Of a DNA stretch of 64,000 bases, positions 8,627 to 16,975 are shown piece after piece. The DNA lies in NCBI GenBank assembly GCA_934401915.1, contig CAKRSV010000001.1, positions 62,001-126,000 on the forward strand, given 5' to 3'. A program made the translations under genes and the position numbers. The stretch comes from an uncultured Lachnospiraceae bacterium. Lineage in GTDB: Bacteria; Bacillota; Clostridia; Lachnospirales; Lachnospiraceae. Each line of letters opens with the position of its first letter. Within the stretch, counting starts at the first letter, position 1. Below the pieces are notes generated by a model that saw nothing but the letters and a program-made list of their open reading frames with translations, did not search any database and was not told the origin of the DNA.

Positions 8627-10688
8627 AAATCTCGTACTGTTTTCCTTCTCTTATCATGACCGGGATGATGTCAAGCGGCGCCTCTGCCGTGATCCACTGC
8701 CCTCCGTCGTAGGTTTTCTTCGTGTAGGCATCCGTCCAGCCGCATCCCGCCGGAAGATAGATCCCGCGCTCGCGCGCCCCCTCTTCCATGACAGGCGATA
8801 CCAGCAGATCCGGACCGAACATATAACTGTCTTCCACTTCCCACGCCGTCTTATCCTGTGAAAAGTCGTAGAACAGCGGTCGCATAACCGGCTCTCCCTT
8901 TTCACTGGCTGCTCTCATGCACTCCCGGATATACGGGCGCAGGCGCTCGCGGATGAACAGATACTTGGTCAGGATCTTGTAATTGTCCTCGCCGAAGCTC
9001 CACACCTCATTGTCCTGCCCGCTGGTGAGCTGCCGCACGCCATTGATGTACTCCTGCTCTCTCTCATACCACGGCGAACGCTCTCCATGCATACGGAATA
9101 CCGGGCAGAACGCTCCCCAGGCAAACCATCTTACCAGAAGCTCCCGGAAATGCTCATCCTGGATATTTCCACCGAGAAAGCCTCCGATGTCAGAGGTCCA
9201 CCACGGGATTCCCGCCATGCTCATATTCAGACCTGCCTGGAGCTGTTCGCGCATCGAGCGGAACGAGGAGTAGATGTCGCCGGACCAGGTAAGCACGCCG
9301 TACTTCTGGCTGCCCGCCCACGCGCAGCGCACAAGGCTCATGATCTCCTTCTCTCCGGCTTTCTTCAGACCGTCATAGAAGCCCTTGGCATAACCGACGG
9401 GATAAAGGTTGCTGCACTGGAGCGCCGGTCCCGCATAGTAGCGGTAGTTGTCAAAATCATAGGGCCCGTACTCCGGCTCTGCCTCATCCAGCCAGAAGCA
9501 ACGGATTCCCTTCTGATAATAATTCTCCTTGCATCTCTCCCAGACAAACTTCTGTGCGCCCGGATTTGTCGCGTCGTAGAAGATGGTGTTGCCCATCCAG
9601 GTCATATGGTTCGGATTTCCCCGGTCCGCATTGACCAGATACCCGTTTTCTGCCATCTGACCGAAGTTCACGCTCTGCTCATCCACCGTAGGCCATACGG
9701 AAACGACCGTCTCGATGCCAAGCTCTTTGAGTTCCTTGACCATCGCCTCGGGATCCGGCCAGTCTCTTGGCTCGAACCGGAAGTCACCCTGTCTCGTCCA
9801 GTGGAAGAAGTCCACCACGATCGCATCCATCGGAAGCCCTCTTCTCTTGTGCTCGCGCGCCACGGCAAGAAGCTCCTCCTGCGTGCGGTAGCGCAGCTTG
9901 CACTGCCAGTAACCCATTCCATATTCCGGCATCATCGGCGTACGTCCCGTCGCGGCGCTGTACTGCTCCTCCAGCTCAGCCGGCGTATCTCCCGCCGTGA
10001 TGAAATAATCCAGTTTCTTGGTGCTGTGAACGTGCCATTCCGTCTTGTTCGCTCCAAAGGTCGCCGTTCCGATCGCCGGGTTGTTCCAGAAGAACCCGTA
10101 CCCCCGGCTGGAGATCATAAACGGTACGCTCGCCTGGGAGTTGCGGTGCGCCAGCTCCAGGATCGCGCCCTTTTTGTTCAGATTCTTCTCCTGATACTGC
10201 CCCATACCGAAGATCTTCTCATCGTCGAATGCCTCAAAGCGGGCTGTCAGCTCATAGTCCGTCCTTCCCGGCATGGGTTTCAGCTCTCTTGCGTCCACCC
10301 GAAGCGGCACGCAGTACCGGTTGATCCGGTTACGGTTTCTCCAGTATTCCTCTGTCAAAAGCTCGCCCTTCTGATTATAGAAGCTGATCCATCCCTCGTG
10401 GGACACCTTCGCCGTGATCTTTCCATTTACCAGTGTAGCACAGATTCCGGTCTGATGGTACTTCTCCCATTCCGGTCCAGCATACCACGGATCCGTCACA
10501 TCCTTCTCCTCGAAGGTGATGCTGCTGTCTGTCTCTGCCGGTTTCTCCGTGAGCGCCCAGTCGTTCTCATCCATTTTGGCGTCCTTCGTCATCCGCACCC
10601 TGAGCGAGTTGACGCCCCAGGGCTCGATCACCACCCTGGATACTCCGTCCTTGATCCACAATCTGTTTCCTTCCTGTTCTAAGTGCAT
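8619..10688 (-). CDS. Glycoside hydrolase family 31, alpha-xylosidase/alpha-glucosidase-like
   Basis: A 689-residue cytoplasmic enzyme without a signal peptide. The GH31 barrel shows the nucleophile in CFWLDEAEPE (Asp401) and the acid/base in LTWSGDI (Asp471), plus family segments FGMGQYQE, GYGFFWNN and SMAGIPWWTSDIGGF. The motif WLDEAEPE places it in a subgroup other than the YicI-type enzyme at 14516-16855. AAGGAAGGAATGT lies before the ATG. It sits between the GH74 gene and the sensor kinase gene and overlaps the latter by 8 nt. Removal of alpha-linked xylose from imported xyloglucan pieces is the favoured role; alpha-glucosidase is the alternative. Confidence 0.88.
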   Translation of the reverse strand: MHLEQEGNRLWIKDGVSRVVIEPWGVNSLRVRMTKDAKMDENDWALTEKPAETDSSITFEEKDVTDPWYAGPEWEKYHQTGICATLVNGKITAKVSHEGWISFYNQKGELLTEEYWRNRNRINRYCVPLRVDARELKPMPGRTDYELTARFEAFDDEKIFGMGQYQEKNLNKKGAILELAHRNSQASVPFMISSRGYGFFWNNPAIGTATFGANKTEWHVHSTKKLDYFITAGDTPAELEEQYSAATGRTPMMPEYGMGYWQCKLRYRTQEELLAVAREHKRRGLPMDAIVVDFFHWTRQGDFRFEPRDWPDPEAMVKELKELGIETVVSVWPTVDEQSVNFGQMAENGYLVNADRGNPNHMTWMGNTIFYDATNPGAQKFVWERCKENYYQKGIRCFWLDEAEPEYGPYDFDNYRYYAGPALQCSNLYPVGYAKGFYDGLKKAGEKEIMSLVRCAWAGSQKYGVLTWSGDIYSSFRSMREQLQAGLNMSMAGIPWWTSDIGGFLGGNIQDEHFRELLVRWFAWGAFCPVFRMHGERSPWYEREQEYINGVRQLTSGQDNEVWSFGEDNYKILTKYLFIRERLRPYIRECMRAASEKGEPVMRPLFYDFSQDKTAWEVEDSYMFGPDLLVSPVMEEGARERGIYLPAGCGWTDAYTKKTYDGGQWITAEAPLDIIPVMIREGKQYEIYE

Positions 10689-10729
10689 ACATTCCTTCCT
10701 TTCTGCGCCTTTTCCAGCCGCGCCCGCTC

Positions 10730-13150
10730 TTATTTCTCTGCCGGTTCTCCGTACAGAACGCCCCGGCTGCCTGTCGCTATGTAAAATCTGCCGTACTCCT
10801 GACCGTCGCCTTCCATGCTGTTGATCTCTCCGTACATCTGCTTCTCCGTATTCAGGCGCACATAGCTTTTTCCTTCGTCCACCGTGCGGTAAAATCCGTA
10901 GCTGCCGTCGATCCTCGCCGCCACGTAAATTGCCTTTGCCTCGCGCAGATAATCTCCGCCTTCTCTGCCGACTCCAAGTCCCATCCGGTAAAAGACATCC
11001 CCCTCTCTGCCAAGCCTTGTCAGGGTAAGCTGTTTCTTCTCCCGGTCATACTCATATTTCCAGAGTCCCTGCTCCTTCAGCGCCAGATAAAAGACGCCCT
11101 CCCTGCCGTTCTCTCCGCGCACCTCTGTCTTGTTCGCGCAGTCGATCAGGGAAAAATCCACTCCGCAGGGGCCTGCCGTCCCGGCTCCCGACGCCCACGG
11201 CGCGGCATCGATCACCGGCCGGATCTGTGAAAAGCTCTCTCCTGCGTCCTCGCTGACATAGAAGTCCGAATGATCTCCGAAGCCATAAAACAGGTCGCTG
11301 TTCACCCGGTCTGCAAAAACCTTGAAACAGCCTTCTGTCTTCTGCTTTCCGTCTGTCTCATATACCCTGACCTGCCGGAAGCTCTCTCCGCCGTCATGAC
11401 TTACCAGCACCTGATCCACCGGCAGCGTGATATTCTCCGCCACCGACCAGACGATATGACGGCAGTCCGGCGACAGGGCTGCCCAGCCGCTGTTGACATT
11501 GGGCTGTTCGATCCGGTGCAGCACTTCATCCAGCTTCGGCGTCACGCCAAACGGCATCGGCAGTCTCCGGAACGTCCGGCACTGATCCTCAGACAGGATC
11601 AATCCGCCTTTCGTCTTGCCCTTCCAGTTTCCGCGCGGCGTCACGATCACACATTCCGGGTGCAGATTCGAATAGTCGGCGTTGATGCAGGTAATATACC
11701 GGTTGCCCTCCGCATCGTCAAATGAATTGTCGCAGGGCCGGTCCAGTTCGCGGAAGGCAAATCCTCCCAGATCGCCCAGAATATCGATCAGCTTGACCTC
11801 GCCCTTCGGCGGGCTGTAAAGGTTCAGGTGAACCGTCTCCTCGATTCCATCGCTCCAGTCCTCGAAGACTACCTTCTGCCCCGTCAGATTCCGGGACCGG
11901 AACACGCCCGTTCCCGTGTTGAACCAGACCTCATCCGGCCTATAAGGATTGATCTTGAGATCCGTCAGCCAGTGGATCAGCGAATGCCCCCCGTTATAGC
12001 ACGGCTTGAGGTACGAGGTTCGGAAGTCCAGCTCTCCAATTTCCAGATCGTAGAGAATACATTCCCAGGTCTGTCCATAGTCCATCGAGCGGAAAATACA
12101 GTCTCCGTCCTCCTTGCTGATCGTGGACGCCACTACCAGTCCGGGAACAGCCGCCGTCACGGCAATTCCGGAAAAGCCGTACTCCAGCAGTTCTTCCGCG
12201 CTCTCCTTCCGGGCGCACTGTGCGGGGATCCTGCTTCCGTCCCCCGCCCGCGGATCCGGCGGCGCCGTCACCGGCGTGATGTCCTCTCCTTTTTCCATGC
12301 GCTGCAGCTTGTTTCCCTGTCTGGTCAGAGGATAGCGCGCAATCTTTCCACCGATCACGCTGCCCCCGTCGCAGCTGTAGCCCAGCTCGTACACATACGC
12401 ATTCCGCCCCATCACGGAATAGGTCACGTAGAGGTTTTTCTCATCCATCGCATACCGCTGTGCCACCAGACCCGCAAGCCGCACGCCTTCTATCTCGCCG
12501 TCCTTCGGCTGCCAGAGTTCTTCAAACGTCTGTCCGCCGTCATAGGACACAAACAGACTGTGCCCTCTCAGCTTCTCTCCTCTTTTTGTAGTAACGCCTG
12601 CACAGGCCGCAAACAGCACGCCGCCATCGTCCGTCTGCCCCACAAAGGTCATATAGTCATCCGGGAACGCTGTATTTTTCTCCCAGTGCGCGCCTCTGTC
12701 CGCACTTTTCCACAAACCGTCCTTCTGCGAGGCAAACCAGAGCACCTCCGGATCGTTCCGGTCCACGATCAGACGGTATCCTGTCCCGCGCCCGTTCTTA
12801 TTGCCATGTACGTTCATCGGCATGGGATACCTTACAAAGCTCTCTCCGCAGTCCTCCGACACCGCCATCATACCCTGCGGCTCAGCGTCGATCCCGCAGG
12901 CGATATACAGCCGTTCGGGGTGCTCCGGGTCAAGCGCGATCGCCGCCGGAAATGTCTCGCTCAGATCGTCCATGGTCACATGGTCGATCAGGCTCTTCCA
13001 CCGCTGCTGCTCCCTTTGGAAACGGTAGACGCCTCCGATGTCTGTTCTTATATATAACAGGTCTTTTTTCTTCGGGTGAAAAGTAAAACCTGTCACATAG
13101 CCGCCCCCCGGGATCGGCAGGTTTCTGTACTCGTATTTTTCCTGTATCAT
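10730..13150 (-). CDS. Glycoside hydrolase family 74 (xyloglucan-specific) without signal peptide
   Basis: An 806-residue double beta-propeller protein. The N-terminus (GGGYVTGFTFHP, then LLYIRTDIGGVYR) is the GH74 signature; the catalytic Asp pair is visible as Asp37 in RTDIGG and Asp460 in GDLGGFAFREL, matching the spacing in known oligoxyloglucan hydrolases. Many Asp-box-like segments (SADRGAHW, SYDGGQTF, SHDGGESF, SEDAGESF) mark the propeller blades. There is no secretion signal, while GH74 enzymes are normally secreted, so it should act inside the cell on imported oligosaccharides. The start at 13150 was chosen for GGAGG 5 nt upstream; in-frame starts at 13162 and 13180 have poorer sites. 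Other BNR-repeat enzymes are possible but fit the catalytic motifs less well. Confidence 0.85.
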   Translation of the reverse strand: MIQEKYEYRNLPIPGGGYVTGFTFHPKKKDLLYIRTDIGGVYRFQREQQRWKSLIDHVTMDDLSETFPAAIALDPEHPERLYIACGIDAEPQGMMAVSEDCGESFVRYPMPMNVHGNKNGRGTGYRLIVDRNDPEVLWFASQKDGLWKSADRGAHWEKNTAFPDDYMTFVGQTDDGGVLFAACAGVTTKRGEKLRGHSLFVSYDGGQTFEELWQPKDGEIEGVRLAGLVAQRYAMDEKNLYVTYSVMGRNAYVYELGYSCDGGSVIGGKIARYPLTRQGNKLQRMEKGEDITPVTAPPDPRAGDGSRIPAQCARKESAEELLEYGFSGIAVTAAVPGLVVASTISKEDGDCIFRSMDYGQTWECILYDLEIGELDFRTSYLKPCYNGGHSLIHWLTDLKINPYRPDEVWFNTGTGVFRSRNLTGQKVVFEDWSDGIEETVHLNLYSPPKGEVKLIDILGDLGGFAFRELDRPCDNSFDDAEGNRYITCINADYSNLHPECVIVTPRGNWKGKTKGGLILSEDQCRTFRRLPMPFGVTPKLDEVLHRIEQPNVNSGWAALSPDCRHIVWSVAENITLPVDQVLVSHDGGESFRQVRVYETDGKQKTEGCFKVFADRVNSDLFYGFGDHSDFYVSEDAGESFSQIRPVIDAAPWASGAGTAGPCGVDFSLIDCANKTEVRGENGREGVFYLALKEQGLWKYEYDREKKQLTLTRLGREGDVFYRMGLGVGREGGDYLREAKAIYVAARIDGSYGFYRTVDEGKSYVRLNTEKQMYGEINSMEGDGQEYGRFYIATGSRGVLYGEPAEK

Positions 13151-13248
13151 CTTCTCCTCCATCCTTACACGATATGTCATTCCCCTTGAAGATACCTTCT
13201 CTCCGCGCTTCGGTCAATCGTCATATTTTCGCATATTAAGTGACATAA

Positions 13249-14148
13249 TTAGTGTTCCTCGGTGCGCCTCGCCGCCGCGCGGTATTCCTTCGGCGTCATG
13301 TGCATATATTTGCGGAACATCTTATTATAGTAGCTGATGTTGTTAAACCCGACCATCCCGGCGATCTCTCCGATATCGTGCTCCGTCTCCGCGAGCAGCG
13401 CCGCGCTCTGGCTTACCCGGTAATGGTTGAGATATTCCGTCATCGTCATTCTGGTCACGCTCTTGAACAGCCTGCAAAGATGTCCATCGCTCACATGAAA
13501 ACGCCCGGCAAGCTCCTCCAGCGCAATCTGCCCGGAATAATTCTCCTGAATGTAGGCGATGATCTCCTTCATCAGCTCTACCCGGACTTTTCCGCTGTCC
13601 ACCTCCTCCCCGGAAGGCTGCACCGCATGGCGGTAGAGCAGATACCAGATCTCATACAGTTTCGCCTTGATCAGCAGTTCATACCCGGCAGCCGCCTCCG
13701 CATAGGTTTCCCGGATCTGCAGCAGAAGCCGGTACATCTCTCGCTGCCATTCCTCCTGCGGTCTGATAAAGGTCGGGAATACCACCTTCCCCTGTTTCAG
13801 ACGATCAAGATACTTCTGCTGGATGGCATCTTTCCAGAGACTGTAGAGCAGCACAGGCTTAAAATCGACGGCAAAAAACGTGACCTCGTCTCCCGTCTGC
13901 CCCGACAGCGAGTGCAGGCTGTCCGGCGGAATGAAAATGATGTCACCCGGCTCCGCTTCATAGCACTCCTCGTCGATAAAGACCGAAACGTGCCCCTGCG
14001 TGATGACCAGAAATTCCATCTCCTCATGCCAGTGACAGCTCACCTTCTCCTCGAAACTGCTGTCAGGGCTGACCTCATGTACCTTGAGTGGAAACATCGC
14101 ATCTCCATGCGGCATTTTTTCCTGTAACTGATAAAAAGGTTCTCTCAT
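13249..14148 (-). CDS. AraC family transcriptional regulator with cupin sensor domain
   Basis: A 299-residue one-component regulator. Residues about 25-100 form a cupin fold (CHWHEEMEFLVITQG, then EPGDIIFIPPDSLHSL) that binds the effector, probably a sugar. The last 100 residues are the AraC double HTH (LAGRFHVSDGHLCRLFKSVT, then IAGMVGFNNISYYNKMFRKY). It precedes the GH74 gene on the same strand and is divergent from the YicI-type alpha-xylosidase gene, so it is well placed to control both. A good promoter lies at 14233-14260. Confidence 0.9.
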   Translation of the reverse strand: MREPFYQLQEKMPHGDAMFPLKVHEVSPDSSFEEKVSCHWHEEMEFLVITQGHVSVFIDEECYEAEPGDIIFIPPDSLHSLSGQTGDEVTFFAVDFKPVLLYSLWKDAIQQKYLDRLKQGKVVFPTFIRPQEEWQREMYRLLLQIRETYAEAAAGYELLIKAKLYEIWYLLYRHAVQPSGEEVDSGKVRVELMKEIIAYIQENYSGQIALEELAGRFHVSDGHLCRLFKSVTRMTMTEYLNHYRVSQSAALLAETEHDIGEIAGMVGFNNISYYNKMFRKYMHMTPKEYRAAARRTEEH

Positions 14149-14232
14149 TCTTCTCTCTTTCTATAAATCAATTCTGTGTTATTTTTTATCAATTTCGTTA
14201 AAGTTTTTGCATTTCCGAGTCATTATAGTATT

Positions 14233-14260
14233 ATTATAACAAGAAAATCCAAAGATACAA
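14233..14260 (-). promoter_or_regulatory. Promoter of the AraC regulator gene
   Basis: On the minus strand TTGTAT (14260-14255), a 16-nt spacer and TATAAT (14238-14233) resemble a housekeeping sigma-A promoter, about 85 nt before the start codon. Confidence 0.55.
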
Positions 14261-14307
14261 GTATTGCTTTATCCATTCAGATCATTGCACGACCGGAGAT
14301 GCATGTG

Positions 14308-14449
14308 TAGCTTGTACAAATGAATAACCTGGCGTAGGGCCCTGGTAGGGCGCTGGTACTTAGTGGCTGTCTTTTAGCCGCTTATGTACCATTGCGCCCG
14401 GATTGGAGCGAAAGCGCGCCCTAGCTGGTTATTTCATTTGTACAAGCTA
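14308..14449. repeat. 142-nt multi-stem palindromic element upstream of the YicI-type gene
   Basis: The outer arms are a perfect 16-bp inverted repeat, TAGCTTGTACAAATGA (14308-14323) and its complement (14434-14449). Inside follow ATAACC/GGTTAT (14324-14329, 14427-14432), TAGGGC/GCCCTA (14335-14340, 14418-14423), GGGCGC/GCGCCC (14348-14353, 14394-14399), GGTAC/GTACC (14355-14359, 14386-14390) and GGCT/AGCC (14365-14368, 14376-14379). A side hairpin GCGAAAGC (14408-14415) has a GNRA-type loop on the plus strand. The element is GC-rich in an AT-rich gap. It may be a miniature mobile palindrome or a structured leader RNA of the gene at 14516. Confidence 0.75.
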
Positions 14450-14515
14450 ATTGCTCTATTTCTGTTTGCAATGATCGAATGAAACACACCTAAAAATAGG
14501 AAAGGAGAACTGACT

Positions 14516-16855
14516 ATGAAATTCAGCAACGGATGCTGGCTCCTCAAAGAGGGCTACGGATGTTTCGCTCCACAGGAGGTTTATGAACAGAAGATTACGG
14601 ACACGGAGATTTCTCTCTGCGCGCCTACCCACAAGATCGTTACCAGAGGGGACACGCTCGGCGGCGCGAACCTGACGATCAAAATTTCTTCCCCTATGCC
14701 GGACGTTATCCGCGTACAGACCTTCCATTATATGGGCGTACAGAAAAAGGCTCCCGCTTTTGAGCTGGAGCTTGACCATCCCCAGAAACTTCAGATAGAG
14801 GACAGCGAAGACAAAATGGTCATCACAAGCGGCCATCTCTCCCTGGAGATCGGCAAGAAAAACTGGTATATGCGCTATCTGCGCGACGGCGAGCTTCTCA
14901 CCGAAAGCGGCGTGAAGGATCTCGCTATGATCAAGGGCAACTGGAAGGGCGACTACTACGATCAGAACGGAGATCTGGATGAAACCTATATGCGCCAGCA
15001 GCTCAGCATCGGCGTAGGCGAACTGCTCTACGGAACCGGCGAGCGTTTCACTCCCTTTGTAAAGAACGGACAGACGGTGGAGATCTACAACGAGGACGGC
15101 GGTACAAGTACCGAGCAGTCCTACAAGAACATCCCGTTCTTCCTTTCCAACAAGGGCTACGGCGTGCTCGTAAACCACCCGGAGCGGGTTTCCTTTGAAT
15201 TTGCTACGGAAAATGTGACGAAATCGGCATTCTGCGTAAAGGGCGGTTCTCTGGACTATTTCTTCTTCAACGGTCCTACCATGAAGGACGTCCTGACCCG
15301 GTATACCGACCTTTCCGGCAAGCCTTCCCTGCCCGCACCGTGGACGTTCGGACTGTGGCTTTCCACCTCCTTTACCACAAGCTACGACGAGGACACCGTC
15401 ATGAGCTTTATCGATGGAATGCTTGACCGTGGGATCCCGCTGCGCACCTTCCACTTCGACTGCTTCTGGATGAAGGGCTTCCACTGGTCTGACTTTATCT
15501 GGGATGCCGATGTTTTCCCGGATCCGAAGGGACTTCTCCAGCGCATCAAGGCAAAAGGGCTCAATATCTGCGTGTGGATCAACTCCTACATTGGACAGGA
15601 ATCCGCGCTGTTTGCAGAAGGAATGGAGAAGGGTTACTTCATCAAGCGTCCGAACGGCGACGTATGGCAGTGGGATATGTGGCAGCCGGGTATGGCTTTA
15701 GTAGATTTCACCAATCCTGCCGCCTGCAAGTGGTTCCAGGATAAGCTGGAGGTTCTTCTGGATATGGGCGTTGACTGCTTTAAGACAGACTTCGGCGAGC
15801 GGATCCCTACGAACTGCGTCTACTACGACGGCTCCGACCCGGAAAAAATGCACAATTACTATACCTATCTCTACAATAAGACCGTCTATGAACTGCTGGA
15901 AAGAAAGCGCGGCAAGGGCGAGGCTGTCCTGTTTGCCCGTTCCGCTACCGTCGGCGGTCAGAAATTCCCCGTGCACTGGGGCGGCGACTGCTGGTCCGAC
16001 TATCCGTCCATGGAAGAGAGCCTGCGCGGCGGTCTTTCCCTGCTGATGTCCGGTTTTGGTTTCTGGGCACATGACATCGGCGGTTTCGAAAACACCTCCA
16101 CCGCAGACGTTTACAAGCGCTGGGTGGCATTCGGCCTGCTCTCCTCGCACAGCAGACTGCACGGAAGCAGCTCTTACCGTGTTCCGTGGGTTTACGATGA
16201 CGAGGCAGTCGATGTGGTAAGGAGCTTTACGAAGCTGAAAGCCTCGCTGATGCCTTATCTCTACAAGACCTCTGTCGACACCTCGAAATCCGGTGTGCCG
16301 ACCATGAGAAGCATGGTCCTGGAATTTACCGCTGACCGTAACTGTCACTACCTGGATAAGCAGTATATGCTCGGCAATAACCTTCTGGTCGCTCCTATCT
16401 TCAACGATCAGAGCATGGGTATCTTCTATCTTCCCAAGGGAATCTGGACGGATTTCTTCACCGGAGAAGTCATGGAAGGCGGCACCTGGGTAGAGCGCAA
16501 ATATGACTATCTGCACCTGCCTCTGATGGCACGTGAGAACTCGATCATCGCCATGGGCGCATGCGACAACCGCCCGGATTACGACTACGCCGACGGTGCG
16601 GAGCTTCGCATCTATGCTCTGCAGGACGGCTGCAAGGCTGAAACTGTGATCTACGATCAGAAGCAGAATGTTGATCTGACCGCCTCCGCAGAGAGAGCAG
16701 GAAACCAGATCACCTTAAAGACAGAGGGTTCCAAGAAATTCTCCGTGCGCCTTATCAACGTAAAGGCAGCTTCCGCTGACGGCGCAGAGCTTGCCTATGA
16801 CGCCAATGACACGGTACTTACCGGCTGTGCAAAGGCAATAACGATCACACTGTAA
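14516..16855 (+). CDS. yicI: GH31 alpha-xylosidase, YicI type
   Basis: A 779-residue cytoplasmic enzyme, close to the 772 residues of E. coli YicI. The nucleophile lies in CFKTDFGERIP (Asp425) and the acid/base in HWGGDCWS (Asp491); the 66-residue spacing equals that of YicI (416 and 482). Other family segments are LYGTGERFTPFVKNGQ and GFGFWAHDIGGFENT. AAAGGAGAA stands 7 nt before the ATG. The enzyme removes non-reducing alpha-1,6-xylose from isoprimeverose-type ends of xyloglucan oligosaccharides. It is transcribed away from the AraC gene and is monocistronic, ending before a bidirectional terminator. Confidence 0.93.
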   Translation: MKFSNGCWLLKEGYGCFAPQEVYEQKITDTEISLCAPTHKIVTRGDTLGGANLTIKISSPMPDVIRVQTFHYMGVQKKAPAFELELDHPQKLQIEDSEDKMVITSGHLSLEIGKKNWYMRYLRDGELLTESGVKDLAMIKGNWKGDYYDQNGDLDETYMRQQLSIGVGELLYGTGERFTPFVKNGQTVEIYNEDGGTSTEQSYKNIPFFLSNKGYGVLVNHPERVSFEFATENVTKSAFCVKGGSLDYFFFNGPTMKDVLTRYTDLSGKPSLPAPWTFGLWLSTSFTTSYDEDTVMSFIDGMLDRGIPLRTFHFDCFWMKGFHWSDFIWDADVFPDPKGLLQRIKAKGLNICVWINSYIGQESALFAEGMEKGYFIKRPNGDVWQWDMWQPGMALVDFTNPAACKWFQDKLEVLLDMGVDCFKTDFGERIPTNCVYYDGSDPEKMHNYYTYLYNKTVYELLERKRGKGEAVLFARSATVGGQKFPVHWGGDCWSDYPSMEESLRGGLSLLMSGFGFWAHDIGGFENTSTADVYKRWVAFGLLSSHSRLHGSSSYRVPWVYDDEAVDVVRSFTKLKASLMPYLYKTSVDTSKSGVPTMRSMVLEFTADRNCHYLDKQYMLGNNLLVAPIFNDQSMGIFYLPKGIWTDFFTGEVMEGGTWVERKYDYLHLPLMARENSIIAMGACDNRPDYDYADGAELRIYALQDGCKAETVIYDQKQNVDLTASAERAGNQITLKTEGSKKFSVRLINVKAASADGAELAYDANDTVLTGCAKAITITL

Positions 16856-16909
16856 AAAGTTTGCTCCGACGGATATTCCCCGAGCCGGAAATATGTATTA
16901 CAGGACGTA

Positions 16910-16952
16910 GCAGAAAACGGTTTGGTCTACAAAGGCCAAACCGCTTTTTGCT
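16910..16952. terminator. Bidirectional terminator between the YicI-type and SipL-like genes
   Basis: CGGTTTGG (16918-16925) pairs with CCAAACCG (16936-16943), and the stem is extended by an A-rich left flank and a CTTTTTG right flank. It serves the converging plus-strand glycosidase and minus-strand spore gene. Confidence 0.8.
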
Positions 16953-16975
16953 GTGTGCCTGACGGCGCACGTTTG

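Noticed and set aside
6863..8659. A 598-codon open frame on the plus strand opposite the sensor kinase gene
   Set aside because: It is the antisense shadow of a clear YesM-type kinase; its product is rich in R, H, L and D without domain logic, and no SD precedes it.
9087..10682. A 531-codon plus-strand frame opposite the GH31 gene
   Set aside because: Its product has no recognisable family, and the opposite strand has intact GH31 catalytic motifs.
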